Below the pieces are notes generated by a model that searched no databases, had not been told where the DNA came from, and saw only the letters and a program-made list of their open reading frames with translations. Positions 22,381 through 34,937 of a stretch of DNA of 64,000 nucleotides are shown piece after piece. The first letter of the stretch is position 1, and the number at the start of each line of letters is the position of its first letter. Source of the stretch: Dermanyssus gallinae (Eukaryota; Arthropoda; Arachnida; Mesostigmata; Dermanyssidae); the NCBI GenBank assembly GCA_003439945.1, contig QVRM01005378.1, forward strand, positions 482,001-546,000. The letters run 5' to 3'. The translations under genes were made by a program, and so were the position numbers.

Positions 22381-23479
22381 ACAGGGTCATTCAGAGTGTA
22401 TTGTACTTCTTTCGAGGTTTGATAGAACTCGGCAAGAAAATAAGTTTTCCCTATGGAGGGAAGACGCAGAAACGTCTTGTTTAGGAGAGAGAGTGAAGTT
22501 TATAAAAGTAGTTTTTCTGCCTCTTTTCTCCTACATATTTGTGCGAAATCTACGTTTGTGGGAGAACCAGTCAACGCATGAAGGAACCGATTACACCGGC
22601 GTGTTCGGAAATTCTGCACAACGGAAGACACTTCACTAGCTTGCGTAGCAAAAAGCGAATACCCAGATTAAGGAAAGTCATGAAATGTCGATATTTTACG
22701 TTAACGCCTTTTCATGAAAAATCGCAATTTTTTTTCCATTGCGACCAAAAATGTACGTCCAAAAGACCACTCTGACGCAATAGCAAATTTAATGCCGATC
22801 ATTTTCGTACCAAGATGATGGTGCTGCGTTGCGTAGTTGTCAAGTCACTAAGCTTTTTCGATAGCCATATCGAAAGCGAAGGCATGCATATTTCCATAGG
22901 GCGTATGAGAAAGTTAGGTACATATTTTGAGGTTTGGTAGAACTCAGCAAGAGAAAAAATTTTCCTAGTGGAAGGAGGGGGCGGAAACGTCTTGGCAAAT
23001 TTTTACGGTTCTGAACGTGAAAACTTGCACGTAAAACATAACAACTATGACTGTCGAAAACGCTTAGTTACTTGACAACTACGTAACGCAGCACTATCAC
23101 CTTGGCACGAAAATGATGGGCATTAAATTGGCTATTGCGTGAGAGTGGTCTTTTGGACCTACATTTTTGGTCGCAATGGAAAAAGTTTACGATTTTTCAT
23201 GAAAAAGCGTTAACGTAAAATATCGACTTTTCATGACTTTCCTTAATCTGGGTATTCGCTTTTTGCTACGCAAGCTAGTGAAGTGTCCGTTGTGCAGAAT
23301 TTTTCTCCGAACACGCCGGTGTAATGTATGAGAAAAAAGGCAGAAAAACTACTTTTATAAACTTCACTCTCTCTCCTAAACAAGACGTTTCCGCGTCTTC
23401 CCTCTATAGAGAAAACTTATTTTCTTGCCGAGTTCTATCAAACCTCGAAAGAAGTACAATACTCTCTGAATGACCTTGT
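22381..23479. mobile_element. 1.1-kb foldback element with long inverted arms
   Basis: The left terminus ACAGGGTCATTCAGAG and the right terminus (reverse complement ACAAGGTCATTCAGAG) both abut TA runs. The left arm, about 22381-22870, is matched in reverse by about 23049-23479. Examples are GAGGTTTGATAGAACTCGGC, GGGAAGACGC.GAAACGTCTT and TTGCGTAGCAAAAAGCGAAT. The left arm carries an extra about 55 bp near 22545-22595 that is absent from the right arm. The central about 180 bp includes, at 22931-22994, a diverged direct copy of the terminal block (GTTTGGTAGAACTCAGCAAG). No transposase frame is present, so it is non-autonomous. Arm identity is high, suggesting recent activity or gene conversion between arms. 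Confidence 0.93.
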
Positions 23480-23503
23480 ATATATATATATATATATATA
23501 TAC
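23480..23503. repeat. (TA)n array on right edge of foldback element
   Basis: A TA run immediately following the ACCTTGT terminus. It mirrors the shorter GTATATATAT at the left terminus (22371-22380). Confidence 0.95.
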
Positions 23504-25103
23504 ACATACAGGTTATCAACGCTGCAAATGCTGTGATGATTTATGTTTAACAGGTAGCTTATTCGGTGGCGTTACACTATACTGTGTGTGAATAGAGCGG
23601 GCTTTTGGGTCAATAGCAGCGGCGTATTTAAATAGTATCAGACATCGTGGCTGAAAAACATTTTCTAGTTTGTGGAGTCCAATGAGGTTGTCGTGCCGTG
23701 TTTTCATGCCGCCTCGTTTATTTGGTTTGTTCGTCGACCGTCGGGTAGATTTCCTGTTTTCGGTTGTTGCTGGTTGTACCGTTGTGTTTCGTTTTGCATT
23801 TGTTCTTCGAGCGTTAGACTGTAGAGATTTTTGTCCAGCGGCAGATACGATACGTACGTAGACGACCAAATGATAAATTGAGCCAACACACCCAGCGCTG
23901 CACGAGCGGATTTCAAACGCAACACCGTGCGGGGATCAATGAGAAGTAAGAAGGTCGCAGAACAGAGATGGATGTTGTTCCATGAATGGTCATGGCGGGT
24001 GCCGGCAGCGACGTCGAAACCTTCAGGAAGCCGAAGAAAAGTGAGGAACCGGCTTGTACGGACATTCTAGTCCCGTCGGACGCATGCAAAATAGCATCGG
24101 AAAGGAATTGGGAAATGAATACGAAAACTAAACTAAGGAAGGAATCGAAGAGACGCAAGATAAGCAAGGCACTGATAGTGGAAAACAATCTAGGGTGAGA
24201 AAAGAACCGCACGAGCAAAAAACAAACAAAGAAACGCCGGCAGGCTGGTCAACGCGTAATAGCTGCGCTCGGAGTATGTTGGCCTCGGCCTGTTTGGTAG
24301 CGCCGTCGTTGTTAAGCTGCCAGCTACTGTTTAGTGCTAGCGAACGGACGAAAGTCAGTTGTCAAGATTGACAATAAAAAGGGCTAGACAAAAAGATTCA
24401 GCTTGGCACTGCTGCATAAACGTTGCGCATAAATTGTGCGCAAATATGTCTGCTGCCCTCCTTCGGGTGCCGAGGGTAGTTGGGCGCCCACACCTCATTT
24501 CTTTATGTTTGGTCATCTTCGACGCCAGAGTCTGTACGTTATTTAGTATAACTGTCGGTGGCCGTCTGGGGGTGCCATTCGTACTTACTTAATCGTCCAC
24601 TCCAATGCGTGCTGAGTCTTCTGTTGTCTGTTGGCTTGCTGGTTCTTCATTTTAGCGAAAAGTCTAAGGTTGTCGTCGTCGGTTTCTGTACGTAGGACAG
24701 AATGCGCACAGCAGAAGCGTGGAAGGACGTCTGGACGTCCGTAATGCTGGGACGGTGTCGATAGCGACACAGCTGATTCCATCCTCCCTAGAGAGCGGTG
24801 GCTGAGCGACCCATATGGCAAGAAAGGTCAACGGTAAAAATTCTCGCCTACTAACATATGAGGCGCCCATCTCTCAGTCTCTCTGGCAGCATCGTTTGCA
24901 GGTTTTAGTACGCATATACTTCTTTACTATGTGCTACCATAGCGCCCATTGTATCATCTATTGACCATGCAGCAACAAGCATATTAGCTAGTGGTCATAG
25001 GCGGCAAATCTTTGCAACGCTGATCTGTCCAAGGAGTTGCGGCTTCCAGCCCGGCGCAACACATATCTTAGAGCGCCCTTTCTCAACATTTGAAATCTAA
25101 AAC

Positions 25104-25138
<35 letters not shown>

Positions 25139-25215
25139 CGACGATTCGGCGCCAATGATTAAGATTATGGTAATGATGATGTTTCATCTTTTTCTTTGTT
25201 TGTACTTGCAAATTG
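23504..25215. other. No recognised gene; (ATA)n run
   Basis: Frames of 117 codons (minus, 23516-23869) and 70-101 codons (23913-24218, both strands) are Lys/Arg- or Ser/Phe-rich and unassigned. An (ATA)n microsatellite lies at 25100-25136. No RNA gene or clear splice structure is seen. Confidence 0.45.
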
Positions 25216-25219
25216 ACAA

Positions 25220-25450
25220 ATGTATGGTTAAAAGAAAAGCGCTAGTAACCTCTGTAAGGGTGGCAATTGTTAACATCTTTGCAACTCATAGATACGCATG
25301 TTTAGTGCTGCTTTTTGCTGACCTAAATAACATGCATGCTATCGCACGTCTAACATTATCAAGTAGAACGTCTGTAACGTTTTATTTTAGAATAATCGCC
25401 CCCATTTTGACCTACGTTAATGGCCGACGTCATACGATACATTCCTATAT
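25220..25450 (+). mobile_element. Possible LINE remnant (post-RT region)
   Basis: The frame contains FYFRIIAPILTYVNG, similar to LFKIKIAPIITYCL of the 17-19 kb LINE, with HAIARLTLSS upstream. The match is short and no catalytic motif is present, so this is tentative. Confidence 0.3.
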
Positions 25451-27415
25451 ATGAGCAACGTTGTCGAGTGTACGGTAGGCGGACTCGACCCGCACGGCAA
25501 CGTTAGGAATTTGTATGGGGGGCAAATTTAGATAGCGTACTAACGAGTTATGACCGAGGCTTTTCTGGGCAGTATCTGGCTCTTGCCAGCTTTAGCTGTC
25601 AGATGACGTCCTTGTCGCGTTGTATTACCCCTCTGGGAGTTAAGGAAATGGCGCTGTATTTACCCGACGACTGTGACGCAGCAGGCTCCCACGCCTTACA
25701 GCACAGAGACAACTGCACGAAAAGGAGGGGGGGAGGGGCAAGGCTTTTGACCTTTGCATCTCAAAAAGTCTGCAGAGCTACTGTTCATCCGGGACCTAAC
25801 ACAGGAATTACAATGAAGGAATAAGCGAAACAGGTCATATGTTTTCTAGGTTCTAGTAACTCATTTTCAGGGTGTATGACGCAAAAACAATGCAGTCCCC
25901 GTGGAGTGCTCTCCCCGTTGTACTCGTCCAGTGGTCCGTCTCTCTTGCTGACGGAGAATAGCCAAATCCGCATCGACGCTCATCATTCATGCATGCGAAG
26001 GGCCCTGTTCGCAGAATTCCTACGGCTGAGACAAAAGCCAGTCCTCCACTGTGTTTTTCAGTATTTTTTTAAGTGGCATGAGGACGCGTGCTTTCATTGG
26101 ATGCTGTCCTACTTTGTCACTGGCTCGAAGGTATAGCACTGCACTTACTCTTGTCACCGGTGAGAATCCGCTCCATGTAGATATCCGGAACAGGTGTTGC
26201 AGAGCTGCTTCATATGCAGTACCTTTTGCTGTGCACCATGCGAGCATTCGATTAACGATTTCTTTCCTGGCGTCATGACTTTAAGCAACTTATTGAATCT
26301 TTTGTCAATTTGAGTGCATCCTTGCCCCAAACGCGAGATGACTCGAGACCGTGGTCTTCAAGAAGATGCGCGCCGTATATACGGGTTTTCGCGCCGTTTG
26401 TGCAGCTCCCGTTGGTGTATGATATGGCAGACGTCCGCTCAGGCTAATGCACGATAGCCGAGGGCGTACGTGTCGGAGGCAGTGATGTCACACCCCAGCG
26501 GCCGATTATGGTCCCGGTCCCGGTTGGTAAGGCCTCTGCAGTCCACCAGGCTCCAGTTTAGGTGGCGCTCATATACCGTGGACATGTCTTTCTTTCAAAC
26601 ATGGCAATGCCACGTCTGCGGCCACTGGCGGCGCGAAACTAGTCATTGTCCAGCTTACTGCTGACGCGCTCGGACGGAAACATCGAGCCACCCTCCGCCG
26701 GCGCTGGATGAAACCGCTTTTCTAGTCTAATGTCGACCACATCTAGCTCGCAGACCGACAAACGGGTAAAGTGGGTAGCCTGAGTAGCGATTTGGTCCTA
26801 TCTCTTCTGCCTGGTGACCTGTTCCTCAGAAGAACGACCTGAGTGACGCGCGTCCCAGAGCTGAGCGGCGTCTTGTTGATGGCTGTTGAGTCCCGCCGGC
26901 AGTTGCGGCCACTGCAGAGCTATTTGACAACTGCGTAAAGTAAAAGGGTAAAGGAAACCATTTAGTAGCAAAACGGCTGACAAAATAAGTCGGCAAAGAA
27001 GCTTTGTTCTCTGGGAATTAACACGACTTTCAGATATAAATGTTTGTAGATGCAGTGCTTAAGGCTGATATAAGTACTAGCGAAGAATAGAGGTGGAAAG
27101 TACGGTATAAACAAACTGTAACTCGCATGCAAGAAGATGCCCAAAAGAGGTTTAACTCGATACGCTGGTCGCGCGTACTAAAGGCAACCAAGGCAAGCGT
27201 GGAGACATATTTTGCACTGAATATATGTTAAAGAAATATGTCTGTTATATGAAAAAAAACATGTTCCTTTACCTCACTAACTTGCGGAAAAGCGACTTTG
27301 ATAGTGGCCGCACCATCTCTATGTGAGTAGTTGCAAATGTATTACGTACGTTCCTTTTAGTCCCATGATATTAAGTGGTGCCATAATAAAGTCGCGAGTT
27401 TGGCGCCATGATGTT
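25451..27415. other. No recognised gene
   Basis: Many short frames on both strands, none with recognisable motifs. GC rises after 26400. I see no repeats of note. Confidence 0.5.
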
Positions 27416-27559
27416 ATTTGGGTAATTATAGTCAAACCACCTACGCTGATAACTTCAGTCTGACGGGCTCGCCGCCACACGGTAACCGTTCGCCACATAA
27501 GGCAGCTAAGGCAGCAGCAAAGCGGGCTGACGCCGAGAACGGACAGGTGCAGGAGACGG

Positions 27560-28080
27560 TGAAAAGAATAGCAGATATTGCTGGTCACGCTGAACGAGTA
27601 CGTCGAGCCCGGTGGTGACGTGATGGGTGCATTCGCCTGCGCCTCGAGACCGAAGGGGACACATACGTGCTGCATGGGTTCGAGCGCCACAGTTGCACAT
27701 TTGTATTCATGGGGGTATTCCGTCTGTGAAGCAATGCGAGAAAGCTGTTCCGAAGACGTTAAATCTTGGCTTAGGGTTAGCGCCGAAAAGTTTAACGTTG
27801 AACGAGCCACAGTCCTCTAGGCGGCACCAGCCTGACGGAACGACGAGGAAGCCCTGGCTACAATCCTGACAGCTGCCTGGCGGGCGGCCGGGGACCCAGC
27901 AAAAGGTTGCGGCAGGGGACGGCGACCTGCTAAACCCTGACGGAGCTTGAACATTGGGACAGCCCGCGCAGGCTGCACCCGCGCGAACCGCGACGAAGAT
28001 GACGACAAAGGCACAATGTCGACTCTGTGGCGGTTAGCGCTGCCAGGTTTGAGTGCCTAGAGGATCTTTATCGGACGCAC
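27560..28080 (+). mobile_element. R1-like LINE ORF1 (gag) fragment
   Basis: The segment GAAGCAATGCGAGAAAGCTG through GACGTTAAAT and AGGGTTAGC (about 27728-27785) matches the block at 37711-37765 in the other ORF1 copy. The translated frame (WLRVSAEKFNVERATVL) fits the N-terminal or middle region of an R1-type ORF1. Zinc knuckles are not visible. With the ORF2 remnant at 28940-29960 on the same strand it may represent one internally deleted element. Confidence 0.45.
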
Positions 28081-28939
28081 GGACTCCACGTACGAAGGCT
28101 CATTCAACTTTCGACAGTAGCTGGGAACTAACTATTCGAATTAGTCGGGAAAACTGACGGGTGGCGCACACAGTAGTAAACGACAGCTGTTGCCAAACTT
28201 GTTAAACGCCGGCGTTTGATGAGTTGCTTTTGAAATTTCCGATATCATTGTGGCTGGACTCTGTCGTCGTTACGTCATGAGCGTCGTGCAAACTGACGCG
28301 CTGAAGCTATTACGTGTTCTGTTTCGTAATAAGTTCAAGTATTAATTATTCTTCTTACTGTAGACAAACAGGTGAGCGCATATAACGTTGGCAATCATGT
28401 TTCACTCCGCAACAGATATTTTTCGAGATATAGTCTTCTAAGAGATAAGTTAAATGAATCACAAATGTCTGCTGCACTTCTAAACCCAAGTAATAAATGA
28501 TCGCTATTTAGGAGATAGATACGCTACGACAGGTTCGAAGAGGGCTACCGGCTTCAGTATCGTCGCCAAAGGTACCATTATTGATGATTGTGTTGATAAT
28601 ATCCGCTCATGACTGTTGTTGAGAGCGGTACTAGACAGTGTCTGGATTGCATCCGACAGAGTGTACTTTCGCCCACAAGAGCTTTGTGTTGTTGCATCTT
28701 AGTAACACCAGACTGTACCTGCATTCGTTGTGTATATTTATAGCCATTTGGTGGTGAGGCATGCAGTACTATCGTATCAATGATCACATGTGACTGACTG
28801 TTATACTTCTTACTTCTTTCTTCGTTGGCGATTTAAGCTGAGAATTGTGCAGGTCATTTGGCCTCGCATTGCTCGGTTCTTCATGATGGCCACCATCTCA
28901 TCACAAACATCAAACGAGCAAAGGCTGAATCCTGAAAGG
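28081..28939. other. No recognised gene
   Basis: Lies between the ORF1 and ORF2 remnants of an R1-like LINE, but I could not relate it to either. Confidence 0.5.
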
Positions 28940-29960
28940 ACTTAGTGGATTTGGTCGAGGCGGACGTGTGGGGTCTTCCCTATCAGGTTGTTACATTGCC
29001 TCTACCGGCAGAAGAAATTCGCCGGACAGTTCTTAGGCTGTTTTCTAACAACCAGCCCGAGCTCATACCAGCTTTTCCCTTTACCCCGAACGGATTCCGG
29101 AAATAACAACGAAGAAAACAATGAGAGCGACGGAGCGCTTAGATTCGGGGAAGGCCTCGGGCCCGGGCGGGGGGCTGTCGCGGGACTCGGTAGTCGGTCC
29201 AGTTTTATGAAACGCGGCATACGGCGTTCTGCGGTTCCACGGCCTGCCGGATGAGATGGAGACAATTGCCTACGCCGATGATCTTGCACTGGTGGCCATC
29301 GCTCGCACATGTACTATCTTGGAGACCAGGCCAAACACGGTCCTTGTTGAAACCGAGGCCCTGCACCTAACTGGCCGCAGGCGGACAAGACCTATATCCT
29401 TGGAGCTCAACGGGCACGTTCTCACGCTGTCTTGCCACGCCAAGCATGAGTGACCCTGGACACCGGTCTAACTGACCTACCACATATAAGGCGGGTTACG
29501 CCAAAGGTGCCAAGAGTGTCGGTCAACCTGGTTTGTATGCTAGCCCGGGAGGGAGGCGCGTCCGATCCCAAACGGCGCCAGTTGCGCAAGTGATCGCGCT
29601 CTATGCTGCAGCTGTGTGAACAGGCTTGGCGCTTAGAATGGTCACGGCCTGCCAAGTTGTGCACCGCTCTCAACGGGGTGTGGCATCACGGGTTAGCCGG
29701 GCGTACCGGAATGTCCCCACAGACTTCTTGCTGGCGGAAGGAGGAGCAGACGGAGACCGAGCGGTGCATGGGCTAGAAATAGCCTACACTATGTATGCAT
29801 TCCTTGTGGGATAAGCTGACACTGAAGTGTTGTGACACAGACACGATAGCACTGCTTGAGGTTAGAGAATAAAGGAGAGGCTTTCGGAAAGAATATACAG
29901 CGGGAGGCAGTAAGAAAAAACCTGAAGAAAAAGAACTAGAAGAGATGCCGGCTAGCAAAA
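28940..29960 (+). mobile_element. R1-like LINE ORF2 (reverse transcriptase) remnant
   Basis: Reads LDSGKASGPGG (RT entry), then only about 35 codons later METIAYADDLALVAIAR with the YADD active site (29271-29294). It continues LTGRRRTRPISLELNGHVLT, REGGASDPKRRQL and VSRAYRNVPTDFLLAEGG. The wording of these blocks is typical of arthropod R1-clade ORF2. In intact RTs the first two motifs are much farther apart, so several hundred bases of the fingers/palm have been lost. Frameshifts and stops (for example the TGA after CHAKHE near 29451) confirm a dead copy. The upstream part also carries nonsense changes. Confidence 0.88.
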
Positions 29961-31289
29961 GTAAGAATTAAGCTGGAGCAAAAAATGGCTACAACAACTT
30001 AGTGTGATTCATCAAGAGTCCTTCCACTAAGTATATCAGTCGTATTTAAATGTATTCTCTAATTTTCCCGTTTTTTTTTTATTATTGGTGTTTGAGTTGA
30101 ACTCTACAGAGATCTTAAGGCTATCGACAAAAGCCATGTCCGTAGCTGTCTAAGAGGCTTATCATCACACTGCCTGATTTGCTCCACTGGACATTTGCAT
30201 TGCTGTTTAGGGCAATGGCAAAAAATACATTTGTTTACCGTTCACCAAGAACAATTGTCTTTCCAACGAATCCAGATATAATTACATCTGAATATGCATT
30301 TCAAAAGGCAACTCCATCGCTTGGAGGGCATACTGTCTGTGTAATGGTTGTAGCCGTGCTGTTACAATGTACTCTATAAGCGTGTCAAATGCCAAAAGTT
30401 TAGTCGCATCTCTTTTATCTGCGATGGCACATAGGTCCACCAGTGACTCACGGCAGAACGATTTTAACGATAACGATTGCAAGCCAAAAGTATACCAAAT
30501 TCAGAGTGTAAAACAGTAGCAACACTGCTACATATTATCATCTGTGTGTGTCATCATAGTTTTTGTCACTAGAATCCTGCACAGAAATAGCACCGATGAT
30601 ATGAACTAATTCTTCGTCTCATTCTGAATAATCATACGTACAGAAAATTTGGCTCTGATTTCTGTCTCCAACCATGATCGTCTCTGTGTGCTACTTGAGC
30701 CCAACTGCTGTATGCATTTGCAGCTGCGTTTTTGCTGGAAAACGTACTAAGCATATTTGTACTTGCGCCAGCGTCGATGTAGGAAGGTAGGTGTTTACGT
30801 GTGACTGCACTAACGAGACAGAGTTATTAGTTAAGTTAGTCTCTTAGAGAGTGCAAGTGCGGCAGACTCACCAGGGTTAATTGTTAGTTAATAGCAATCA
30901 TTTTCTATTGCGCTTGTTCGTCCGTATATATTGTGTCGGAAAAGATGTGTTATGTTTGTCACGAACACGTGTTGTTTGCACATATCGCAATCGGTGGGTC
31001 TTAGGTAATACGAGCACATTATTTCCATTGTTTCGTTAAAGCTTCGTTCCTGATAAAAGCAATATTATCACGAGTAAACGGAAACTGATTACGTACGCCA
31101 GTACAAATATTATGTAAGTTCCATCTAAGTACTACATGGTATTATTCCATGAGTTTATCCCGACCTCCGGGCTCCCACGGATCCCCACCCCTCGGCACGA
31201 CGTTACCTGATCTTACAGGACGAGTCATCTTAACAACAGCGGACAAGATCGTTTATTATTGCATCATTTATTGGTATTGTTAGAATGAC
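29961..31289. other. No recognised gene
   Basis: AT-rich, short frames only. No repeat or element was recognised. Confidence 0.55.
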
Positions 31290-32650
31290 ATGACATGACA
31301 TTACACGTGCTCATTAAGTTCCGATAACGATATTCGTTTTCGTTCGTCGTTTTTGAGTACATATATAATATATTGTATATGCAAATCCGGAAAACATCTG
31401 ATATTTTACATAACTACCAACCCTACGCCCAAGAGCTGGCACTGGCCGACATGTTTTATGCTGATAGCTAGTGCAAATGAGGGCGCAAAGTGTACAGCGA
31501 CACTCATTTGTTCGCAACGCTTGTGAAGCTCAGTCGGATGACACAATTTGTGGTGGAACGGAGAAGCGGGTGAGAGTGTGGCGCAACTCGAAAAACGGTC
31601 CTATCTATGCACTGTTCAACATTGCCGATATTTTGTACAATGCTGGCACTTCTCTCATTTTCTGCTCGAAACCCCATCGGAACTCTCGCAGTGAAGCAGT
31701 GAAGTCGGAAGTTGAAGTGCGGTTTCTCAGATTCTCGATGGAAGGCGTCGCCCTCCATAGACAATAATGTAGCTCGTTTTTCTCTGACTTTCTCTGTTTT
31801 TTTTCTAGAGAAACACTTTTCTGTGCGTTTCTAGAGAGGCTCAAAACTCTTAAGGGACGTTGCCTTCGCGGTGTCGAGAGCGTTAAACTGCTGAGCGGAT
31901 AAGTATTCCCAAATTAGTGTGATTGCATATTATGCCACCGAGGCAATTTTCAGGTTGAACAGTATTGAGGCTCTCTTTACCAAAAGAGCTTTTGTAGCGC
32001 GGAAATTTAGGTTATGGCGACTATGCTATGAACCCGCTGAGATATTTGGGCCGCTAACGATGCACCGCGTGGCGCTAGCTTAACACCCTGATAAGTAAAT
32101 GCCGAGAGTAATTCTACAAGAGCATTATCCAATTAAGCCTGTAATTTCTTTGTAAGGCCTTCTAGGATTAGAACTTTAGAGTTTTTGTCTTCGATACGCT
32201 AATCGTTACACTATTACACTTGCTGTATATCTTCAATATCCTCAGAGATCCTTGATAAGATCCATAAACACTACTATCTAGCACGAGATCATCGGCATAA
32301 AGAGTTATGTGAATACAGAAGTACCGGGTCATTGATACAGCCTGGTAGACCACTGAGTAAGACTGAGAATAGGAGCGAGATGAGGTCATCGCCCTAGGGA
32401 TGGCCAATGGTTTCCAGAAAGGGCCGGTGTTCCTTTATTGAAAACCGGGTTTGCTTTCTACCAGCATACGTACTAGCATTCGCAAAACTCGTGGGCTCAT
32501 GCCCGCTCTACAAACACAGGGTGAACGGTTTGGCGTTTGGCGTGACCGACGACTTCATATCGTCTAAAACCTCCTGAGATGTGGTCATCGTCGAACGTCT
32601 CGCGCGAAATCTAGGCTGTTTCCGAGACCGAACCGCTAAGGGAGCTTAGC
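31290..32650 (-). mobile_element. LINE 3' fragment (I/jockey-like), second copy
   Basis: The minus strand carries IPRAMTSSRS (a frameshifted form of the PQGDDLIA.LFS block), then LYADDLVL (about 32290-32315), then a stretch homologous to the 10.5-11.4 kb copy: the QISQR-like segment, the CTCTCGACAC block, and EQKMREVPALYKISAMLN against EQKMREVPEALYKTPAMLAN. It ends with the Cys/His-rich tail (CTLCALICTSYQHKTC). Many stops and frameshifts are present. The two copies are of one family in opposite orientation. Confidence 0.87.
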
Positions 32651-34261
32651 TGTGACAATTTGCATGTACAGAATACGAATTTATCATTTTCCTGCATACT
32701 ACCTGTGATTCTCGGCAACTCGGTTTGCTGCATACGTATTATGCATGCATGTTACATCGGGCTCTTACCTTGCTATAAACATACCATCAAGCCTGGTTTT
32801 CATATCGATGTCGGAGCTCCGTGGTCCTGCACTACGCATTTCAACGCAGGTATGCATTACCATACAATATATACCCTCTTGTAGTGCAATGTGTTGCAAA
32901 GCTAATGACACTGAGTAAATATTACGTACGTGCGTCGTATGTTTGCAAAAACAGCTGCCAACAAAAAGTTGCGGAAACAATTAACTCGGTTTCCAGTGGT
33001 TGTAGTGCGTTCGGCATCTTTTGAGTGGAAACTGGTGGTTAATATATGCATATTACCAACAGCCTACACACACACACACAATGCGTAATCAAATCTAAAA
33101 TTGTATAGCTGTTGTAAGCTGCCTTTATCAATGTGATAAACCGGCACCATTCATAACCAGGTCCCCTGTTGCGAGCGTTTGTGAAAATTGTTTTCTCATA
33201 TACCGACGATAATAATAATAATACGATTTTAAAATGTTCGAGGGTAATACGCATAAAAGGTACGTTCAATATTTATGACTTCTAAAGCATAATATCGACA
33301 TAGCGACGCCTTGTTGTTTGATGATCATGCTACTACAATTAGTGATTGAAACTAGTCTTACTTATCCGCTAAAAAGTGGATCACATAAAGCGTATGCAAT
33401 GCGCCTGAGTGTGCACACTGCATGGGGTATAAAATTGGGGTAGATACTATCTGTCTGACTAGCCAGACAGTTTGCTTAAATGCTGCGTTGGAATAGCCTA
33501 GTTGATGCAAGCAGTTCACAAGCTTAAAATCGCAGTTTCTGCGGAAGTCTGCATATGTCTACTTTAACGGCTGCTACACGGCGCATGCCTCTCTGTCCTC
33601 CAGCTAAGCCACCTATGAGGTTGATCTAGCTAATCCAGATGGCCTATCCGTGTGTCTCCTTCAGTATATGTCCGCAAACGTAGGCGCCAGCTAATGAATT
33701 GTATGGGAAAGAGAGAGAGAGGAAGTAATTATAAAAAAATAAATATTTTTAAACAAAACATTATAGGGACGATGCTCATTGTCACGATTTGCTCTCTGGT
33801 GAGGCATACTTTTATTCATTTTAAAGACATAAACAATACGCAAATGCAGCTTTGTTCTGTCTGTATATATACCAAACGTCGTCGACCGAAAATGCACAGC
33901 TTTGTAAACTGTTTTGCTAGAAATAGTTAAGCCGTGGGCAGAAAATGTAGAGCAGAACTGTTTATTCAGAATTTGACTGAGTACTCTAGCAACAGGTCTC
34001 GCTGCAAGACAGACTGTGGAAGTCTCTTAAGACCGTGAATGTTGGAGCCCCAAAACATTTACTAATAAAAACAGTTTTGTTAGGTCAGGGAAGATGGTGA
34101 GAACAACAATGGAACCTGGATTTGAACATAGTTATGACTATGGTAATTGACGGGTGCAATGCTGTTGATCGAATCACTGAAAAAGTGACTTTTAGGAAAA
34201 TGATTCTTCTTTTCTTTCTACAACGTACGAACGTTGCAATAAATCTATGTATTCCGTCTAC
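32651..34261. other. No recognised gene
   Basis: AT-rich DNA with a CA run at 33066-33081 and a short ATA run near 33210. No coding family was recognised. Confidence 0.55.
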
Positions 34262-34642
34262 ATATATACATATATATTTATTCAATTTCAAATCATTCAC
34301 GGTCGGACCATGACATTTGGGTCCATTTCTGGAGGGTTCCTCGAACCGAGGCCGCATTGCCCCGTTGCACATCCAGCGACAGACGCTGTCTGAGGAAATC
34401 ACTTGCTCGCTTATCTCCGCTGGCTAGAATTAGCCGCTTCCCGACCTTCTGTAGCAAACTGCGAGTAGACGGACCCGGCCCGCCAAGGGTCTCGAAGGCA
34501 AGTGGGTGAAACTCGTACGGGTAACCGATGTTCTGGTACTTTCTAACCTTGCCTGCCTCGGCGAGAGCCGATGCATGACCAGCCCGAGCCGCGCCAGCAC
34601 TGACCATTGAAGGGGCTAATGAGTCAGTAATGTAGTTCCGTC

Positions 34643-34647
<5 letters not shown>
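34262..34647 (-). mobile_element. RLE-type LINE, 5'-truncated 3' end bounded by TA arrays
   Basis: The minus-strand frame (34607-34293) contains ASALAEAGKVRKYQNIGYP, FHPLAFETLGGPGPSTRSLL, KVGKRLILASGDKRASDFL and RQRLSLDVQRGNAASVRGTL, then a stop. The stretch corresponds to the end of the restriction-like nuclease region of RLE LINEs. The 3' end runs into TATATACATATATAT (34262-34277) and the 5' truncation point meets a 55-bp TA array (34648-34702). The copy lacks an about 45-bp block present in the 42-kb copy near the C-terminus. Confidence 0.85.

Positions 34648-34702
<55 letters not shown>
34648..34702. repeat. (TA)n array at LINE truncation point
   Basis: An uninterrupted TA run of about 55 bp. 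Confidence 0.98.
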
Positions 34703-34706
<4 letters not shown>

Positions 34707-34937
34707 GATTTATTTACACACCAGATTGAGCAAAATATACAATAGTACGATCGATATCACTACAGCCTCGTAATTATATTAATATTAAAAATCCCTCAGT
34801 GCCAGCTTTGTTAAAGAGGAGATTGCATTGTACTCACTGCCATGATATCTTACACATATACCATAACAACATTTACAAACACATGTGCCATATTATCATA
34901 TATATGTAAATATATGTAAAAAAATATATATATATAT

